Below, piece by piece: positions 1 to 9,511 of a stretch of 64,000 nt of DNA. The translations under genes were made by a program, and so were the position numbers. Source of the DNA: Palsa-504 sp963808615 (GTDB lineage: Bacteria; Actinomycetota; Actinomycetes; Streptosporangiales; Streptosporangiaceae). Below the pieces are notes generated by a model, which worked only from the letters and a program-made list of their open reading frames with translations, did not search any database and was not told the origin of the DNA. The stretch's first letter is position 1. Every line of letters starts with the position of its first letter. Where the stretch lies: assembly GCA_963808615.1 (NCBI GenBank), contig CAWEGV010000010.1, positions 1 to 64,000 on the forward strand. The letters are read 5' to 3'.

Positions 1-194
1 TGGCCGCGCTTCGCGGGCTGCCGTTGCGTCAGCGCGAGGTCGTCACGCTGCGGCTACTGCTCGACCTGGATACCGAGACCACAGCCAAGCTCCTTGGCAT
101 CGCTCCAGGGACCGTCGGGGCCCACCTGCACAGAGCGGCGGAAACGCTGCGTTCCGCGCTTTCGCACCTCGCTGATCAGGAGACAACAAGATGA
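1..194 (+). CDS. ECF sigma factor, C-terminal part (5' end outside window)
   Basis: The frame is open from the first bases and ends at TGA 192-194. The visible ~63 residues are a sigma-70 region 4: LPLRQREVVTLRLLLDLD followed by a recognition helix (AKLLGIAPGTVGAHLHRA). This region binds the -35 element. The stop overlaps the next gene's ATG at 191 (ATGA), so the two are translationally coupled, as is usual for an ECF sigma factor and its membrane-bound partner. The N-terminal regions 1-2 lie outside the window, so the ECF subgroup cannot be assigned. Confidence 0.85.
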   Translation, partial: AALRGLPLRQREVVTLRLLLDLDTETTAKLLGIAPGTVGAHLHRAAETLRSALSHLADQETTR

Positions 195-766
195 ACGACA
201 ACAGCGGGCTCGGCACCGTCCGGGACTCCCTCACCGCTGCCAAAGGTGCCCTCACCGAGACTCACATGAACACGCCGCTGGATGCCATCGTGCGCCGCGG
301 GCGGGCAACACTGAGGCGGCGTAGGCTCATGGGCCTGACCGGAACCGCCGCGGTGGCGGCGAGCGCGGCGCTGGTGGTCGGCCTGACCGGCATCACCGGC
401 GCCGCGCCTGCGCACGACACGGGCACGATCCGCACGGCGGCATTCACGCTGGTCAGCCACGCCAACGGCACGGTCACGCTGACCATCTCCAGCAGAGTGG
501 TGTTCGACCCCGGCGTCCTGCAACGCGACCTCGCGCACGACGGCATCCCGGCCAAGGTCACCGTGGGCAGCTTCTGCTTCTCACGCCCGGCACCAGCCGG
601 TCTGTCCCAGGTCGTGTCCTTCGATAACAAGAACCTGACCATGACGATCAGGCCCTCCGCAATGCCAGCTGGGACGGAATTGAGCTTCGGAATCCGCCGG
701 TTCCCGCACACGTACAGCGTCGCTTCGATCGTACTCATCAAGGCCAGTTCCTACACCTGCAACTGA
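191..766 (+). CDS. Membrane-anchored protein coupled to ECF sigma factor (putative anti-sigma/regulatory partner)
   Basis: 191 aa. About 45 charged cytoplasmic residues (RRGRATLRRRR) precede one hydrophobic segment at about residues 48-72 (GLTGTAAVAASAALVVGLTG), then about 115 extracytoplasmic residues with two cysteines (GSFCFS and the C-terminal SSYTCN) that could form a disulfide. The 4-bp overlap with the sigma gene and the single-span topology suggest an anti-sigma or sigma-linked sensor. I see no ZAS zinc motif (HxxxCxxC), so the role rests on context. A strong hairpin follows the gene. Confidence 0.7.
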   Translation: MNDNSGLGTVRDSLTAAKGALTETHMNTPLDAIVRRGRATLRRRRLMGLTGTAAVAASAALVVGLTGITGAAPAHDTGTIRTAAFTLVSHANGTVTLTISSRVVFDPGVLQRDLAHDGIPAKVTVGSFCFSRPAPAGLSQVVSFDNKNLTMTIRPSAMPAGTELSFGIRRFPHTYSVASIVLIKASSYTCN

Positions 767-783
767 CATTCGGAACGATCAAG

Positions 784-816
784 GCTCAGGCTCGGGATTT
801 CGTCCCGAGCCTGAGC
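784..816 (+). terminator. Hairpin terminator after the sigma/membrane-protein operon
   Basis: Perfect 14-bp inverted repeat at 784-797 and 803-816 with loop TTTCG, 18 bases after the stop at 766. There is no T-tract, which is common for actinomycete terminators. Confidence 0.75.
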
Positions 817-1188
817 GATGCGCGCACTCGCCGATGGCTCTTCGCATTACGCCACTGGATGCGTGCCGCCCCCAGCCGAATGCCTGTCGCCGCCGAGCAA
901 GCGCACCTCAGCCCGCTTACCACCCTCGTCGCGGCAATTGAGGACGTTCATCCCGAGGGCGATGAACATACCGGTCGGCGGATCGTATGTGGGACCATTA
1001 CCGGAGGTGACCTGAGGGCCGACGACGCGAAGCCCGCTTGATAACCGCACGCCGACCTGCCGTTATGGTCAGCTTGGCTTCGTCCGGGTTCGGTCTGTCA
1101 AGCTTTCAGGAAGGAATGTTATGGGACCGTGGGACCGATCGGAACAGGAGATGCGTAAGAAGAAGAGCTTCTCGCCTGGGAGCTGCCT
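817..1188. other. Gene-free stretch
   Basis: No open frame here has a ribosome site or a recognisable family. A 67-codon antisense frame exists near 847-1050 but shows no homology I can recognise. Confidence 0.5.
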
Positions 1189-1231
1189 CACGATTTCCAA
1201 GTCGACTGGATGTAAGTATTCGGAAATCGTG
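1189..1231 (-). terminator. Inverted repeat downstream of the lipoprotein gene
   Basis: A perfect 10-bp inverted repeat (1189-1198 with 1222-1231) encloses a 23-nt loop. It lies 43 bases beyond the stop of the leftward lipoprotein gene, so it may terminate that transcript. It is AT-richer than its surroundings and also contains a TTCCGAATA-like core on the minus strand that resembles repeats at 3755 and 20434. Confidence 0.4.
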
Positions 1232-1273
1232 TGACCGGGCGTTGGAATCCACGGAGCTGGTGACCTGATATTG

Positions 1274-1798
1274 CTACGGGGTCTTACCGGCTCCTGCAGA
1301 GATGATCACCACGTGCGTCAGGGCGCTCTGTGCGCAGTCGTAGTTGAACTTCGCCTCCTCGATCGGCTGGACGTCGCCGTCGGCGAATCTGGCGCTGACA
1401 AGGTTGACCTCGGCACCACCGGAATCCCCGTTTTCCGGGGGGTACACCGTCATCCCGTGGTAGGAGAGCATTTCGCCGAGGCGCCACTGGGCCGCGGCGA
1501 AGGCTTCAATGGCCGTTGGCCCGGCGGCGTCGTCCCAGGCCCCGTCGTGCAGCGTGTCCTGGTATTTCGTGGCCATGTCCAGCACGCCGTCAGAGTCAAA
1601 GAGGCTTCCGAGACCAGGTTTGTCGCGGTGATCCCAGGCGGCAAAGAAACGGGTAACGGCCGACTGGATCTGCCCCGCGCGGCATGTCGCAGGCACCGCG
1701 CTGGACGCGCCCGGAGCAGTGGGCACCGGCGCCGGCGCGGCCGCCGTCCGCGGGGCTGCGGATGTGCAGCCGGCAAGGACGGCCACGGCGCTGACCAT
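1274..1798 (-). CDS. Secreted lipoprotein with NTF2/SnoaL-like domain
   Basis: 174 aa. The N-terminus has a short hydrophobic stretch and a lipobox V-L-A-G-C, so Cys11 would be lipidated and the protein anchored outside the membrane. An Ala/Pro-rich linker (to about residue 38) leads to a domain starting QSAVTRFFAAWDHRD, the typical first helix of NTF2-like folds. ATG at 1798 is the only start in frame after an upstream TAG; the n-region is unusually short. No ligand or enzyme activity can be inferred. The gene stands alone and is followed by an inverted repeat. Confidence 0.6.
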   Translation of the reverse strand: MVSAVAVLAGCTSAAPRTAAAPAPVPTAPGASSAVPATCRAGQIQSAVTRFFAAWDHRDKPGLGSLFDSDGVLDMATKYQDTLHDGAWDDAAGPTAIEAFAAAQWRLGEMLSYHGMTVYPPENGDSGGAEVNLVSARFADGDVQPIEEAKFNYDCAQSALTHVVIISAGAGKTP

Positions 1799-1899
1799 CG
1801 CGACGAGGCCTGCCCGAGCGCGGCTCTGACGGCCACCGCCGCACTATACAGGGGCTGAATGCGTTGCCGCTAACCGCCATGATCGCGGACTGTGACACG

Positions 1900-3698
1900 C
1901 TGGGGGTAGTGCGTGATTTGCGGTTCCTGATGGTGTTTGCTGTGCTGCGTGGTGGTTGCGGCTGGCGTGGTCCTGGATGCGGAGGGTGCTGAGGCGCCGT
2001 CCGGGGACGGCGTGCTGGCTGCCGCGCTGGAGGAGATCGGGCGGCTGCGGGCGGAGAACGCGGAGCTGCGGGTATCGCTGGCGGAGGTTCTCGCGCGGGA
2101 TGCGGAGCGTGAGGCCGAGCTGGAGAAGCTGCGGGCTGATCTGGCGGTGCTGCAGCGCATGCTGTTCGGCCGGTCGTCGGAGAAGTCGCGTCCGGAGCCG
2201 CCGGCCGGCGATGACGGCGGTGATGCTGGCGGCGGCGGCCCGGAGCGGGAACGCGGGAGCGGCCGGGACGTTAAGCGGGGGCCCGGGGGCGCGGGCGGGG
2301 CGGCGGGATTACTCGCATCTTCCGCGGTTCGAGGTGTTCTGGGATCTCCCGGGCGGCGGGTACTGCTGCCCGGAGTGCGGGGAGCCGTTCTCCCCGCTGT
2401 CGGATCACTGGTCCGGGGAGCAGCTGGACTGGCAGGTGATTGTCAGGGTGGCGGCGCACTGCCGCCGCCGGTATAAGCGGGAGTGCGCGTGCCGGGGGCC
2501 GGCGACGGTGATGGCGCCGGGGCCGCCGAAGGCGATCGGCAAGGGCCTGTTCACTGACGGCTTCATCGCGATGCTGCTGACCGAGCGGTACGTCGCGGGA
2601 CGGAGCATGAACTCCCTGGTAACGGGGCTTTCCCGGCAGGGCGCGGACCTTTCGCCGGCCACCTTGGCGGGCACCTGCGCGCAGGCTGGGGCGCTGCTGG
2701 CCCCGCTGGCAGACGCGATCACGGAGCGGTCCCGGGGCTCGTGGCACCTGCACGCCGACGAGACCACGTGGCGGGTGTTTGCTCCCCGTGACGGGGACGG
2801 CCCGGCGAAGTGGTGGCTGTGGGTGTTCCTCGGCCCGGACACCGTGTGCTTTGTGATGGACCCATCGAGGTCCGGGGCGGTGCTGGCCCGGCACGCGGGG
2901 ATCGACGGGGAGACCGGGCAGCTCACCGACGGTGAGGACGGCGGGCCGCGGCGGCTGGTGATCTCCAGCGACTTCTACGCTGTTTACCAGTCCGCGGGGA
3001 AGAAGGCGGACGGCCTGGTCAATCTTTACTGCTGGGCGCACGTGAGACGGCACTTCGTGCGGGCCGGCGACGCGAGCCTGGTCCAGCTGAAGTACTGGAC
3101 CCAAGCGTGGCTGCAGCGGATCCGGGACCTGTATTTCGCCCACGATGAGCTCATGGCCGCCTGGCAGGACGCCGCCGCGCCCGCCGTGCGGCAGAAAACT
3201 GCCGCCGCAGCCCGGCTGGAGGAGGCATACGCCGCCTGGGATGATGCGATCGCCGTGATCGACCAGGCGCGGAAGGACCAGGCGAAAGCCCCGGGCCTGC
3301 AGGAACCCGCGAAGAAAGCGCTCGGCACCCTGGACCGCGAATGGGACGGCCTGATCGCGCACCGGGACTATCCCCTCGTGTCGCTGGATAATAACGCCGC
3401 GGAGCGGATGATCCGCGGGCCGGTCGTGACCAGGAAGAACGCCCGCGGCTCCCATAACGGGGACACCGCCCGGAACGCCGCCGTCATCTGGACCGTCACC
3501 GCCACCGCCCAGATGGCCAGCCTCAACGTCCTGACCTGGCTCACTGCCTACCTCGACGAATGCGGCCGCAACCGCGGCAAGCCGCTCACCGGGCCGGCGC
3601 TGGAACGGTTCCTGCCCTGGAACGCCAGCCGCGAAGACCTCCGCACCTGGGCACAGCCACCGCCCGCCGGATAAACCCCGCACGAATAACCCCCGCCG
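1900..3698 (+). mobile_element. IS66-family insertion sequence (approximate ends)
   Basis: The boundaries are inferred. A GGGGGTAGTGCGTG-like stretch near 1902-1915 is weakly mirrored by CACGAATAACCCCC at 3681-3694, possible degenerate terminal inverted repeats. I could not identify a clear target duplication. The element holds one frameshifted transposase and no visible tnpA/tnpB accessory genes, as in many actinobacterial single-ORF IS66 relatives. Confidence 0.45.
1937..3674 (+). pseudogene. IS66-family transposase (TnpC-like), frameshifted
   Basis: The first part, in the frame from 1937, gives a coiled coil (EEIGRLRAENAELR...) ending in the conserved MLFGRSSEK. The frame from 1956 then gives the zinc-finger region (YCCPECGEPF), the catalytic core (HLHADETTWRVF; ISSDFYAVY; YCWAHVRRHF) and the C-terminus LDNNAAERMIRGPVVTRKN. 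The best join is at the G-run 2285-2289, where one extra G shifts the frame. All DDE-domain landmarks remain, so this is either a recent inactivation or a sequence error; programmed frameshifting is possible but not usual for this gene. Confidence 0.85.
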
Positions 3699-3754
3699 CC
3701 CGCATAGCCACCGAGAACCGGCACGCCGGCCATCGGCATGCCCTCTCACAGGAC

Positions 3755-3788
3755 TTCCGAATATTTACGACTGGATCGCTAGCCTGGA
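3755..3788 (+). repeat. 34-bp repeat, copy 1 (TTCCGAATATTT type)
   Basis: It matches 20434-20467 at 26 of 34 positions, beginning TTCCGAATATTT and ending with GCTAG and a GGA. It sits between the IS66 element and the large leftward gene. Role unknown. Confidence 0.5.
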
Positions 3789-3873
3789 GATATGAATTAA
3801 CCTCAATAACTTGCGACATCGATTTAAGATTGCAGCATGAGATTTAGGGCGCATCCGTCCGCAGAATAGAATA

Positions 3874-6800
3874 TCATTTTTCTCCTGACGGATAGTTTGC
3901 CTGGCCTGTTCCCAAATCGGCCAGATCAACCCACTTCCATGACGCTGAGACAGCGCCATCCGGTTGTCTGCCAAACTTATATTGCTGAGCCCTTCCTGGC
4001 TCGGCTCTGATGGCCAACTCCCATAGCCCGGCGTCGGCCGCCCGAGCTGCTAGCACGGAAACCGCCTCGTCGGCTCCGGCGTAGCGCAGCACTTTCAACA
4101 GCCCACTGATACGAGGGAAGTCATTAAAGGAGACGCCGTTGGCTGCCCGAGCGGCCAGGATTGAATATGCCTTGCCTGCTTTCATGTACTGGAATTCGCT
4201 GAGCAAATTCAGGACATCTACAGGATCGTCTACTGGGGCGTCATTAGCGGCGCGCGCGGTCAGGGCCAACGCTGCCTCTAGGGCGCCGGTGTCACGGAGC
4301 ACGCGTAGCAGTCCAGCAACACCGAAAGGGACATCAGCAGTGGTGATAGTACGTCTGACGCCGGAAGGATTGCCGAGCGCGACGCGGTCACCAGGATGGC
4401 GTGCCAAGAGTGCAGAAACTGCCGTGTCAGCCTGAGCGTAACGCAGCGTCGTCAGCAGTCGGGCGACACCGAATGGGTCTTCGAGGGGGGCGTCACGGGC
4501 GGCTCGCGCTGTCAGTACTGAAACCGCCTGATCAGCCCCGGCATACCGCAACGCCCTCAGCCAACGGCTAACACCCAATAGATCGTTGAGGGGGACGTGC
4601 TCGGCGGGAAAACGGGTAAGAAGCGTCGAGACCTCCTCATCGGCTCCAGAATCGTACAGCGCGGACAATAGCGCCGCGACGCCAGAGAGATCGTCTAGAG
4701 CGGCGTGGTCAGCTGGGCGACGGGATAGCAGCATAGAGACCGCCTCGCTGGTCCCGGAATCGGCTAGTTCCCTCAGTAGTGCTGCAACGTTTCTGGAATC
4801 ATCGACCGGTACGTCACGAGCGGCGCGTGCCGCCAACACCAGAACCGCCTCGTGAGCTCCTATCTCACGGAGTTTACTGAGCAGTTGGACGACTCCTCCC
4901 CCCAGCACTCGGAAAATCGGCTCCTCGTCTCCAGCGCTCTGCATTGCGGAAATTGCATCATCAAGTCCAGAATCGCTTCGCTGTCTTCGCTTTAGGACTA
5001 CGCGCTCAGAATCGCCAACGACAGCACCGTTAGCGGCACGTGTCGCCAGAATTAGAACCGCCTCATAGGCTTCAGCATCGTGCAGTGCAGATATCAGATC
5101 GGCAACGCCTTCAGAGTCCCCAAGGGGAGCATCTACCGCCGCCCGGGCAGCCAGCGTGGAAGCCGCCTCAATTGCATGGGTCTCGATCAACGTATGCATA
5201 AGAATAGCGACGCCCGACAGATCATCGAAGCCGACACCGTTAGCAGCCCTCACCGCCAGCACAGAGAATGCGCTGGCCATCTTCGCGTCGTGCAACTGAT
5301 CAAGCAGGGCGGAGAGACCCGTGGGCGCATCCAACGGGACTTCGTTGCCGGCGCGTACCGCTAGCACAGAAGCTGCCTCACGAGCATTAAACTCGATCAG
5401 CCACCCGAGCAGTTCCGCAACATTCGCTACATCATTAAGGGGTGCCTGGCTGGCTGCCCGCGTTGCAAGCACGGAAAACGCCTCATCGTTCGTGACATAG
5501 CCCTGGTACAGCAAATCCGAAATGTACCAAAGGTCATCAAGGGAGACACTCTCGGCTACCCAACGGTAGACGTTATGGGCACCGTCGGGGTCAAAAGCCA
5601 AAAGCAGTTCGAAGAGCGAAACTGCTGAAGCAGCGTCCCCGGTGAGGGTAAGTGCGCGCTTCCATAGTAGGGCTGCGTGCCAGTACAGGCCGCGGCCGTA
5701 GGCTGCTCGGCCAAGTCGATGCAGGTCACTAGCAGTAGTGGCGTGCACGGCCAGCGCGTCCCACAGTTGGGGTGGACCGAGACACGTTTGTCGGTGCCGC
5801 CGAGTGTGCTGGTCGAGGTAATCATCAGGCTCATAACCCGCCTCGGTGTCTCCCGATCGTGCTCGTATGGACTTCAGCGCGGTGAGGGCATTACGAATAC
5901 CGGTCTCCGAGCCGTCGGGCCGTCTGCCAGTGACAAGACCCGCGAGCGCTGAAGTTGCCCAGTCGGCACGGCCTGGCCGCTGTCGGGGAGAGAGGTAACC
6001 ATCGGCGGCTTCTGCAAGGAGCGTAATCGGAATGGGTTCGAGGTGGCCTAGCCGACGCGCGTCCAGTGCTGTGGTAAGCAATGCTTCCTCAACCGGGGTG
6101 AACAACGCCCCGTTGATGAAGCCATGCAAGAGTTCAGGTCCGCCAGTAAGGTGTTGGATGACATCGCCATCCGGCCCGCTTGTCGATACTGCCGCCTCCA
6201 GACGCTTGTCGGTAGGAGCGAGCGCGATCAGCTCCCGCTGCTGATGGCCAGTCAGGTGGTCCTCTACATCGATGCGAATCGTCCGGGGGCCATCCAAAAG
6301 CGCTCGAGCCGCCGCATGGATATCCGGGCTGTTACCCACGGCGGTCAATTCCGCAAAATATGGGCGCCCCCAAATTGCGCCTACGGCCACGGCACCGTCG
6401 ACAGCCATGAGCCTGCTGCGTAGCAGCGTTGCTGCCCGTTCGCCCGCGGTGCCGTACATATAGCGCTGGGTCTCATTGAGCCATAGCACCGTCCCCGGCT
6501 GGAACCGGCTTTCTTGAAGTACCTCAAGGAGCTCGTCAGCATCGGCAGGACGCAGTAGCGGCCAGTCCGGCGCTGTCTCACGCAGTGCCTCGTAGAGAGC
6601 CCTGGTCTTTCCGGTGCAGGAATCCCCGACCAGCAAGGCGAGCGCTGACGGCCCTCCGGCAGTAGACGGGCGCAGCGCCGTGCACAGCTTGTGATCATGG
6701 TGACGCTTCAGGTACGGGGTAAGTGACTCCTCACTGGCTTGAGATGGTCCCGCACCGAGCGGCAGCATCACACGGTGCACTTCCAAGTCGAACGGATCGC

Positions 6801-7203
6801 ACTGGCGGACCGTGCTGACGCCCTGCCCTATCGCTGCCTTAGTCCTGCGCCGTGGTCGGGCCACCGCCTCAAAGTCCTGCTCAAGGTCACCATACCGACG
6901 CCGCCAGTCTGCTTCGTCGTGGAGAGTATACGGCAGCGGTTTACCAGCTTGCTTGGCGTGAGCCAAGCAAGCGCGCACTATCTTGTCCACAACGCCCCAA
7001 TCGGGAGGCTGTCGGATTTTGCCATTCAAGATGTCCGATACCTGCGAAGTGCTGAGATGAGCAGCCTCTGCCAACCTTGTCTGTGTCACATTGGCAGCAC
7101 GTTGAAGTTGCTTCAGCTTCGCACAGAAACGGAATAGGGCATCAGGTTGCTGTCCCGGGGCATCGTGTCCCCGTCCAGATGCCTGCCTGGCGTCCGGTCT
7201 CAT
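3874..7203 (-). CDS. HTH / P-loop NTPase / 35-residue repeat protein (STAND-like architecture)
   Basis: 1109 aa from ATG 7203, chosen over the upstream TTG because GGAG (7213-7210) sits 6 nt before it. An Xre-type HTH occupies about residues 30-65 (TRLAEAAHLSTSQVSDILNG). A P-loop follows near 190-200 (GDSCTGKT) with a Walker-B-like GTVLWLNETQ about 45 residues on. The C-terminal half carries about 12-13 repeats of about 35 residues of the form EAVSVLAARAANDxPLDDxxGVAxLLxxLRxAGAD, two with insertions, then a FGRQPDG-type tail. The layout (DNA binding, NTPase switch, alpha-solenoid sensor) resembles STAND regulators and defence sensors. The family is recurrent in actinomycetes but, to my knowledge, functionally uncharacterised. 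It is divergent from a small membrane protein and less GC-rich than its neighbours. Confidence 0.8.
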   Translation of the reverse strand: MRPDARQASGRGHDAPGQQPDALFRFCAKLKQLQRAANVTQTRLAEAAHLSTSQVSDILNGKIRQPPDWGVVDKIVRACLAHAKQAGKPLPYTLHDEADWRRRYGDLEQDFEAVARPRRRTKAAIGQGVSTVRQCDPFDLEVHRVMLPLGAGPSQASEESLTPYLKRHHDHKLCTALRPSTAGGPSALALLVGDSCTGKTRALYEALRETAPDWPLLRPADADELLEVLQESRFQPGTVLWLNETQRYMYGTAGERAATLLRSRLMAVDGAVAVGAIWGRPYFAELTAVGNSPDIHAAARALLDGPRTIRIDVEDHLTGHQQRELIALAPTDKRLEAAVSTSGPDGDVIQHLTGGPELLHGFINGALFTPVEEALLTTALDARRLGHLEPIPITLLAEAADGYLSPRQRPGRADWATSALAGLVTGRRPDGSETGIRNALTALKSIRARSGDTEAGYEPDDYLDQHTRRHRQTCLGPPQLWDALAVHATTASDLHRLGRAAYGRGLYWHAALLWKRALTLTGDAASAVSLFELLLAFDPDGAHNVYRWVAESVSLDDLWYISDLLYQGYVTNDEAFSVLATRAASQAPLNDVANVAELLGWLIEFNAREAASVLAVRAGNEVPLDAPTGLSALLDQLHDAKMASAFSVLAVRAANGVGFDDLSGVAILMHTLIETHAIEAASTLAARAAVDAPLGDSEGVADLISALHDAEAYEAVLILATRAANGAVVGDSERVVLKRRQRSDSGLDDAISAMQSAGDEEPIFRVLGGGVVQLLSKLREIGAHEAVLVLAARAARDVPVDDSRNVAALLRELADSGTSEAVSMLLSRRPADHAALDDLSGVAALLSALYDSGADEEVSTLLTRFPAEHVPLNDLLGVSRWLRALRYAGADQAVSVLTARAARDAPLEDPFGVARLLTTLRYAQADTAVSALLARHPGDRVALGNPSGVRRTITTADVPFGVAGLLRVLRDTGALEAALALTARAANDAPVDDPVDVLNLLSEFQYMKAGKAYSILAARAANGVSFNDFPRISGLLKVLRYAGADEAVSVLAARAADAGLWELAIRAEPGRAQQYKFGRQPDGAVSASWKWVDLADLGTGQANYPSGEK

Positions 7204-7310
7204 CCGCCGCTCCAAGTCAACTCAAGCGCCCCACCTGCCGTTTTCCGGGGCCTTCCGCACTTTCCCGGCGACAGCGGCAGGTTACCCGTGTCTCAGGCAT
7301 TGTAGCCCTC

Positions 7311-7520
7311 ATGAACGTTTCCACCTCTTGGTCTAGGCTGGCACTCGCAGCTGCCATCTCTTTCCGCGACCTTCTAGTCGTCGTTGGCGGCGCCGGCGCG
7401 CTTGCCCTGCTCGTCTATGCCGGGGTTGTGCTGCCCGCAGTGTGGTCGGCTAAGCCGGCCCGGCGGAAGGCGGCCGCTGCGGTACTCCATGAAATCGTTG
7501 TCCTCCTCCGCCGTGGATGA
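7311..7520 (+). CDS. Small membrane protein divergent from the HTH-NTPase gene
   Basis: 69 aa. One hydrophobic segment at about residues 22-45 (VVVGGAGALALLVYAGVVLP) is followed by a basic tail (SAKPARRKAAAAVLHEIVVLLRRG). ATG 7311 starts at the hydrophobic domain; a longer in-frame version from 7077 overlaps the HTH coding sequence and is unlikely. Similar small proteins with VWSxxPARRxAA tails occur in actinomycetes near Xre regulators. No function known. Confidence 0.55.
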   Translation: MNVSTSWSRLALAAAISFRDLLVVVGGAGALALLVYAGVVLPAVWSAKPARRKAAAAVLHEIVVLLRRG

Positions 7521-7822
7521 CAAGAGTTTCGCGTCATGATGTTAAGACCTCAGACACCGCAGAGCATCATACGCATCGATTGCTGGCGGGTGTTGCACGA
7601 GGAACAACATGATCTCGAGGAAGACGCCCATCGTCGGGCGCGATGCCTCAAGAGTAAGTAATGCGCGTTTGACGTGCGCACAATTTGTATTACCAGGCTG
7701 AATTGACGATTTGCTGCAGCCGTTAGCGATATGCAGGTAAGCACATAAGCATGCGGGCACGCAACGCACTCAATTCGGCAGAATCGAATGTAGGGACTGA
7801 GGGGCGTGGCCCTGGCTGGGGT
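7521..7822. other. Gene-free, relatively AT-rich stretch
   Basis: No frame with a ribosome site or known domain. Base composition is lower in GC than the window average, consistent with acquired DNA. Confidence 0.45.
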
Positions 7823-8119
7823 TCAGGCAGCGTGGGGAGCTATCTCCACAATGAGGTCGGCATCGAGGGCCATACTGATCCGTTCCAGCAGCGGGATGGT
7901 GGGCACGACGCCGCCTGCTTCCAGGCGGGACAGCGCGGGCTGGGTCATTCCAGCGCGGGTCGCTAGTTCGACCTGCGACAGGCCCAGGGCCAGGCGGCGT
8001 TCACGGATGGCCTGGCCGATCAGGAAGGCCCGGCGGGCCTCGGCGTACCCCTGGCGGTATTTCTCGCTGCCGCGGCGATCGCTGGCGACTTCCTCGTAGG
8101 CGGAATGCTCGGCGGTCAT
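7823..8119 (-). CDS. HigA-like antitoxin, Xre family
   Basis: 98 aa. Helical N-terminus, then a classic Xre HTH at about residues 38-92 (IRERRLALGLSQVELATRAGMTQPALSRLEAGG). The ATG at 8119 comes one base after the stop of the upstream toxin gene (TGA-C-ATG), so the pair is co-translated. Toxin-first order and an Xre antitoxin fit HigBA-type systems. The antitoxin should bind the toxin and repress the operon promoter upstream of 8483. Confidence 0.85.
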   Translation of the reverse strand: MTAEHSAYEEVASDRRGSEKYRQGYAEARRAFLIGQAIRERRLALGLSQVELATRAGMTQPALSRLEAGGVVPTIPLLERISMALDADLIVEIAPHAA

Positions 8120-8120
8120 G

Positions 8121-8483
8121 TCAGTTCACCTCCCGGTCGAACACCACATGGGCCCGGCTGTGTCCGGCCTCGCAGATACTTTGGGCGTGCAGGGCGCGGG
8201 CGACCTCGGCAGTTTCGGCGCCGCGGGTCTTGCGGAAGACCGTCAGTAATATCACCCGCCGGCCAGGGGCCAGCCAGTAGGTGACCCGCGTCTGCTGGCG
8301 CAGCAGGCGGAACCGCTCCCTGACCTTCCCGCCGAGGTGACGGGTGTAGGGCTCGCCGAGATCTTCGGCGTGCTCGGCGAGCAGGCCGACGAGGAAGTCG
8401 ACCCGGCCGAAGTCACGGTCAGGCAGCCCGGCCAGCCAGGACCGGACTTCGGGCTCGATCTCCACCTCAAACAGCCCTGTCAT
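8121..8483 (-). CDS. HigB/RelE-superfamily toxin
   Basis: 120 aa from ATG 8483. Features of phage-derived Gp49/HigB-like toxins: EVRSWLAGLPDRD, YTRHLGGKVRERFRLLRQQTRVTYWLAPGRRVILLTVFRKTR, where the beta-strand region and basic residues match the RelE-fold mRNA interferase core. Predicted to cleave ribosome-bound mRNA. The last about 20 residues (HAQSICEAGHSRAHVVFDREVN) run past the usual end. An AT-rich promoter-like patch with repeated TGCATCTG lies just upstream at 8483-8510. Confidence 0.8.
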   Translation of the reverse strand: MTGLFEVEIEPEVRSWLAGLPDRDFGRVDFLVGLLAEHAEDLGEPYTRHLGGKVRERFRLLRQQTRVTYWLAPGRRVILLTVFRKTRGAETAEVARALHAQSICEAGHSRAHVVFDREVN

Positions 8484-8532
8484 GCATCTGATGCTATATG
8501 CATCTGCTGCTATAGCCAAGGCGGCGCGGATA

Positions 8533-9475
8533 TCAGGTGCCGGAAGCCATGTAGGCAGCGAGGATGTAGTTGGGGTGACGGTCGAGATTCGTGCGGGCCC
8601 GGTCGTAACGCATAGTGGTCCGGGGATCGGCATGCCGGGCGGCGATCTGGACGTCGCGCAGGTCCACCCCGGCATCCAGCATGGTCGTCACGAAAGTGTG
8701 TCTCAGCATATGGGGATGCGGCCTGGTAATCGGCATGCTGGCCTGTTGCGCGAGCTGCCGCAGGCGGCGGGTGGCCGCGTGCCGGTCCATCCGGGAGCCG
8801 CGGCGGTTGAGCAGGATCGGACCGCGCATCCGGCCCTGCGATGGCGCGGTCGATGGCCCGGCCGACCGCCGGGGGCAGCGGGACCAGGACGATCTTGGTG
8901 CCCTTGCCGCATACCCGCAGCACCCGGTGACCGTGCTCCTCGCCCAGGTCGGCGATATCCGCGCCGGTAGCCTCGAAGATCCGCAGGCCCAGCAGCCCGA
9001 GCATAGCCACCAAGGCGAAGTCGTAATCGTTCGCCGACTGGCGCGCGGCGGTCAGCAGCGCCTCGAACTGCAGGTGCGTGAACCCGAGCGTGGGCGACTC
9101 GGCTGTGACATGCGGTCTGCGGACATGCTCGGCCGGTGAGTGCTCCAGCACTCCGTCGATGACGCAGGTGCGGTAGAACCCGGCGGCGACCGAGAACCGC
9201 CGCGAGACGGTGGAGGGCTTGAACCGGCAGGTTTCTTGCATCCACCGGATGTACAGCTCTAGGTCCGGGCGGCGCGCAGCCAGCGGGTCCAGGCCGCGGC
9301 CGGCGCACCATCGCATGTAGCAGCGCAGGTCGGACTCGGTGTGCTCGCGGGAAGAGCCCGTGAACCGGGCCAGGTAGGCAGCCGCCGCTAGCTGTAGAAG
9401 ACCGGCTGGCGCGTCAGCGGTAGCGGAGAGGGGAACTGGATGGCTGTAATGCATCATGCCCCGACAGTGCGCCAC
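8533..9475 (-). pseudogene. Tyrosine recombinase (phage-type integrase), frameshifted
   Basis: The N-terminal SAM-like domain (YLARFTGSSREHTESDLRCYMRW) and first catalytic part (LLGLRIFEATGADI) read from 9475 or 9457 to about 8840. The rest reads in another frame from 8829: HMLRHTFVTTMLDAG, then RHADPRTTMRYDRAR with the catalytic Tyr. An extra base in the C-run 8834-8836 explains the shift. With one base removed all four landmarks (R, HxxR, H, Y) are present, so the protein would be intact. The start lies 37-55 bp from a 34-bp repeat (9512-9545) that recurs at 25861. Confidence 0.85.
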
Positions 9476-9511
9476 AGCCTCGAGCCCGCAAACCGCTCAT
9501 CCATACCCGGC

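Noticed and set aside
847..1050. 67-codon leftward ORF
   Set aside because: No family match or ribosome site; kept only as part of a gene-free note.
2271..3749. Leftward 492-codon ORF
   Set aside because: Antisense shadow of the IS66 transposase; high GC content keeps other frames open and the translation has no domain.
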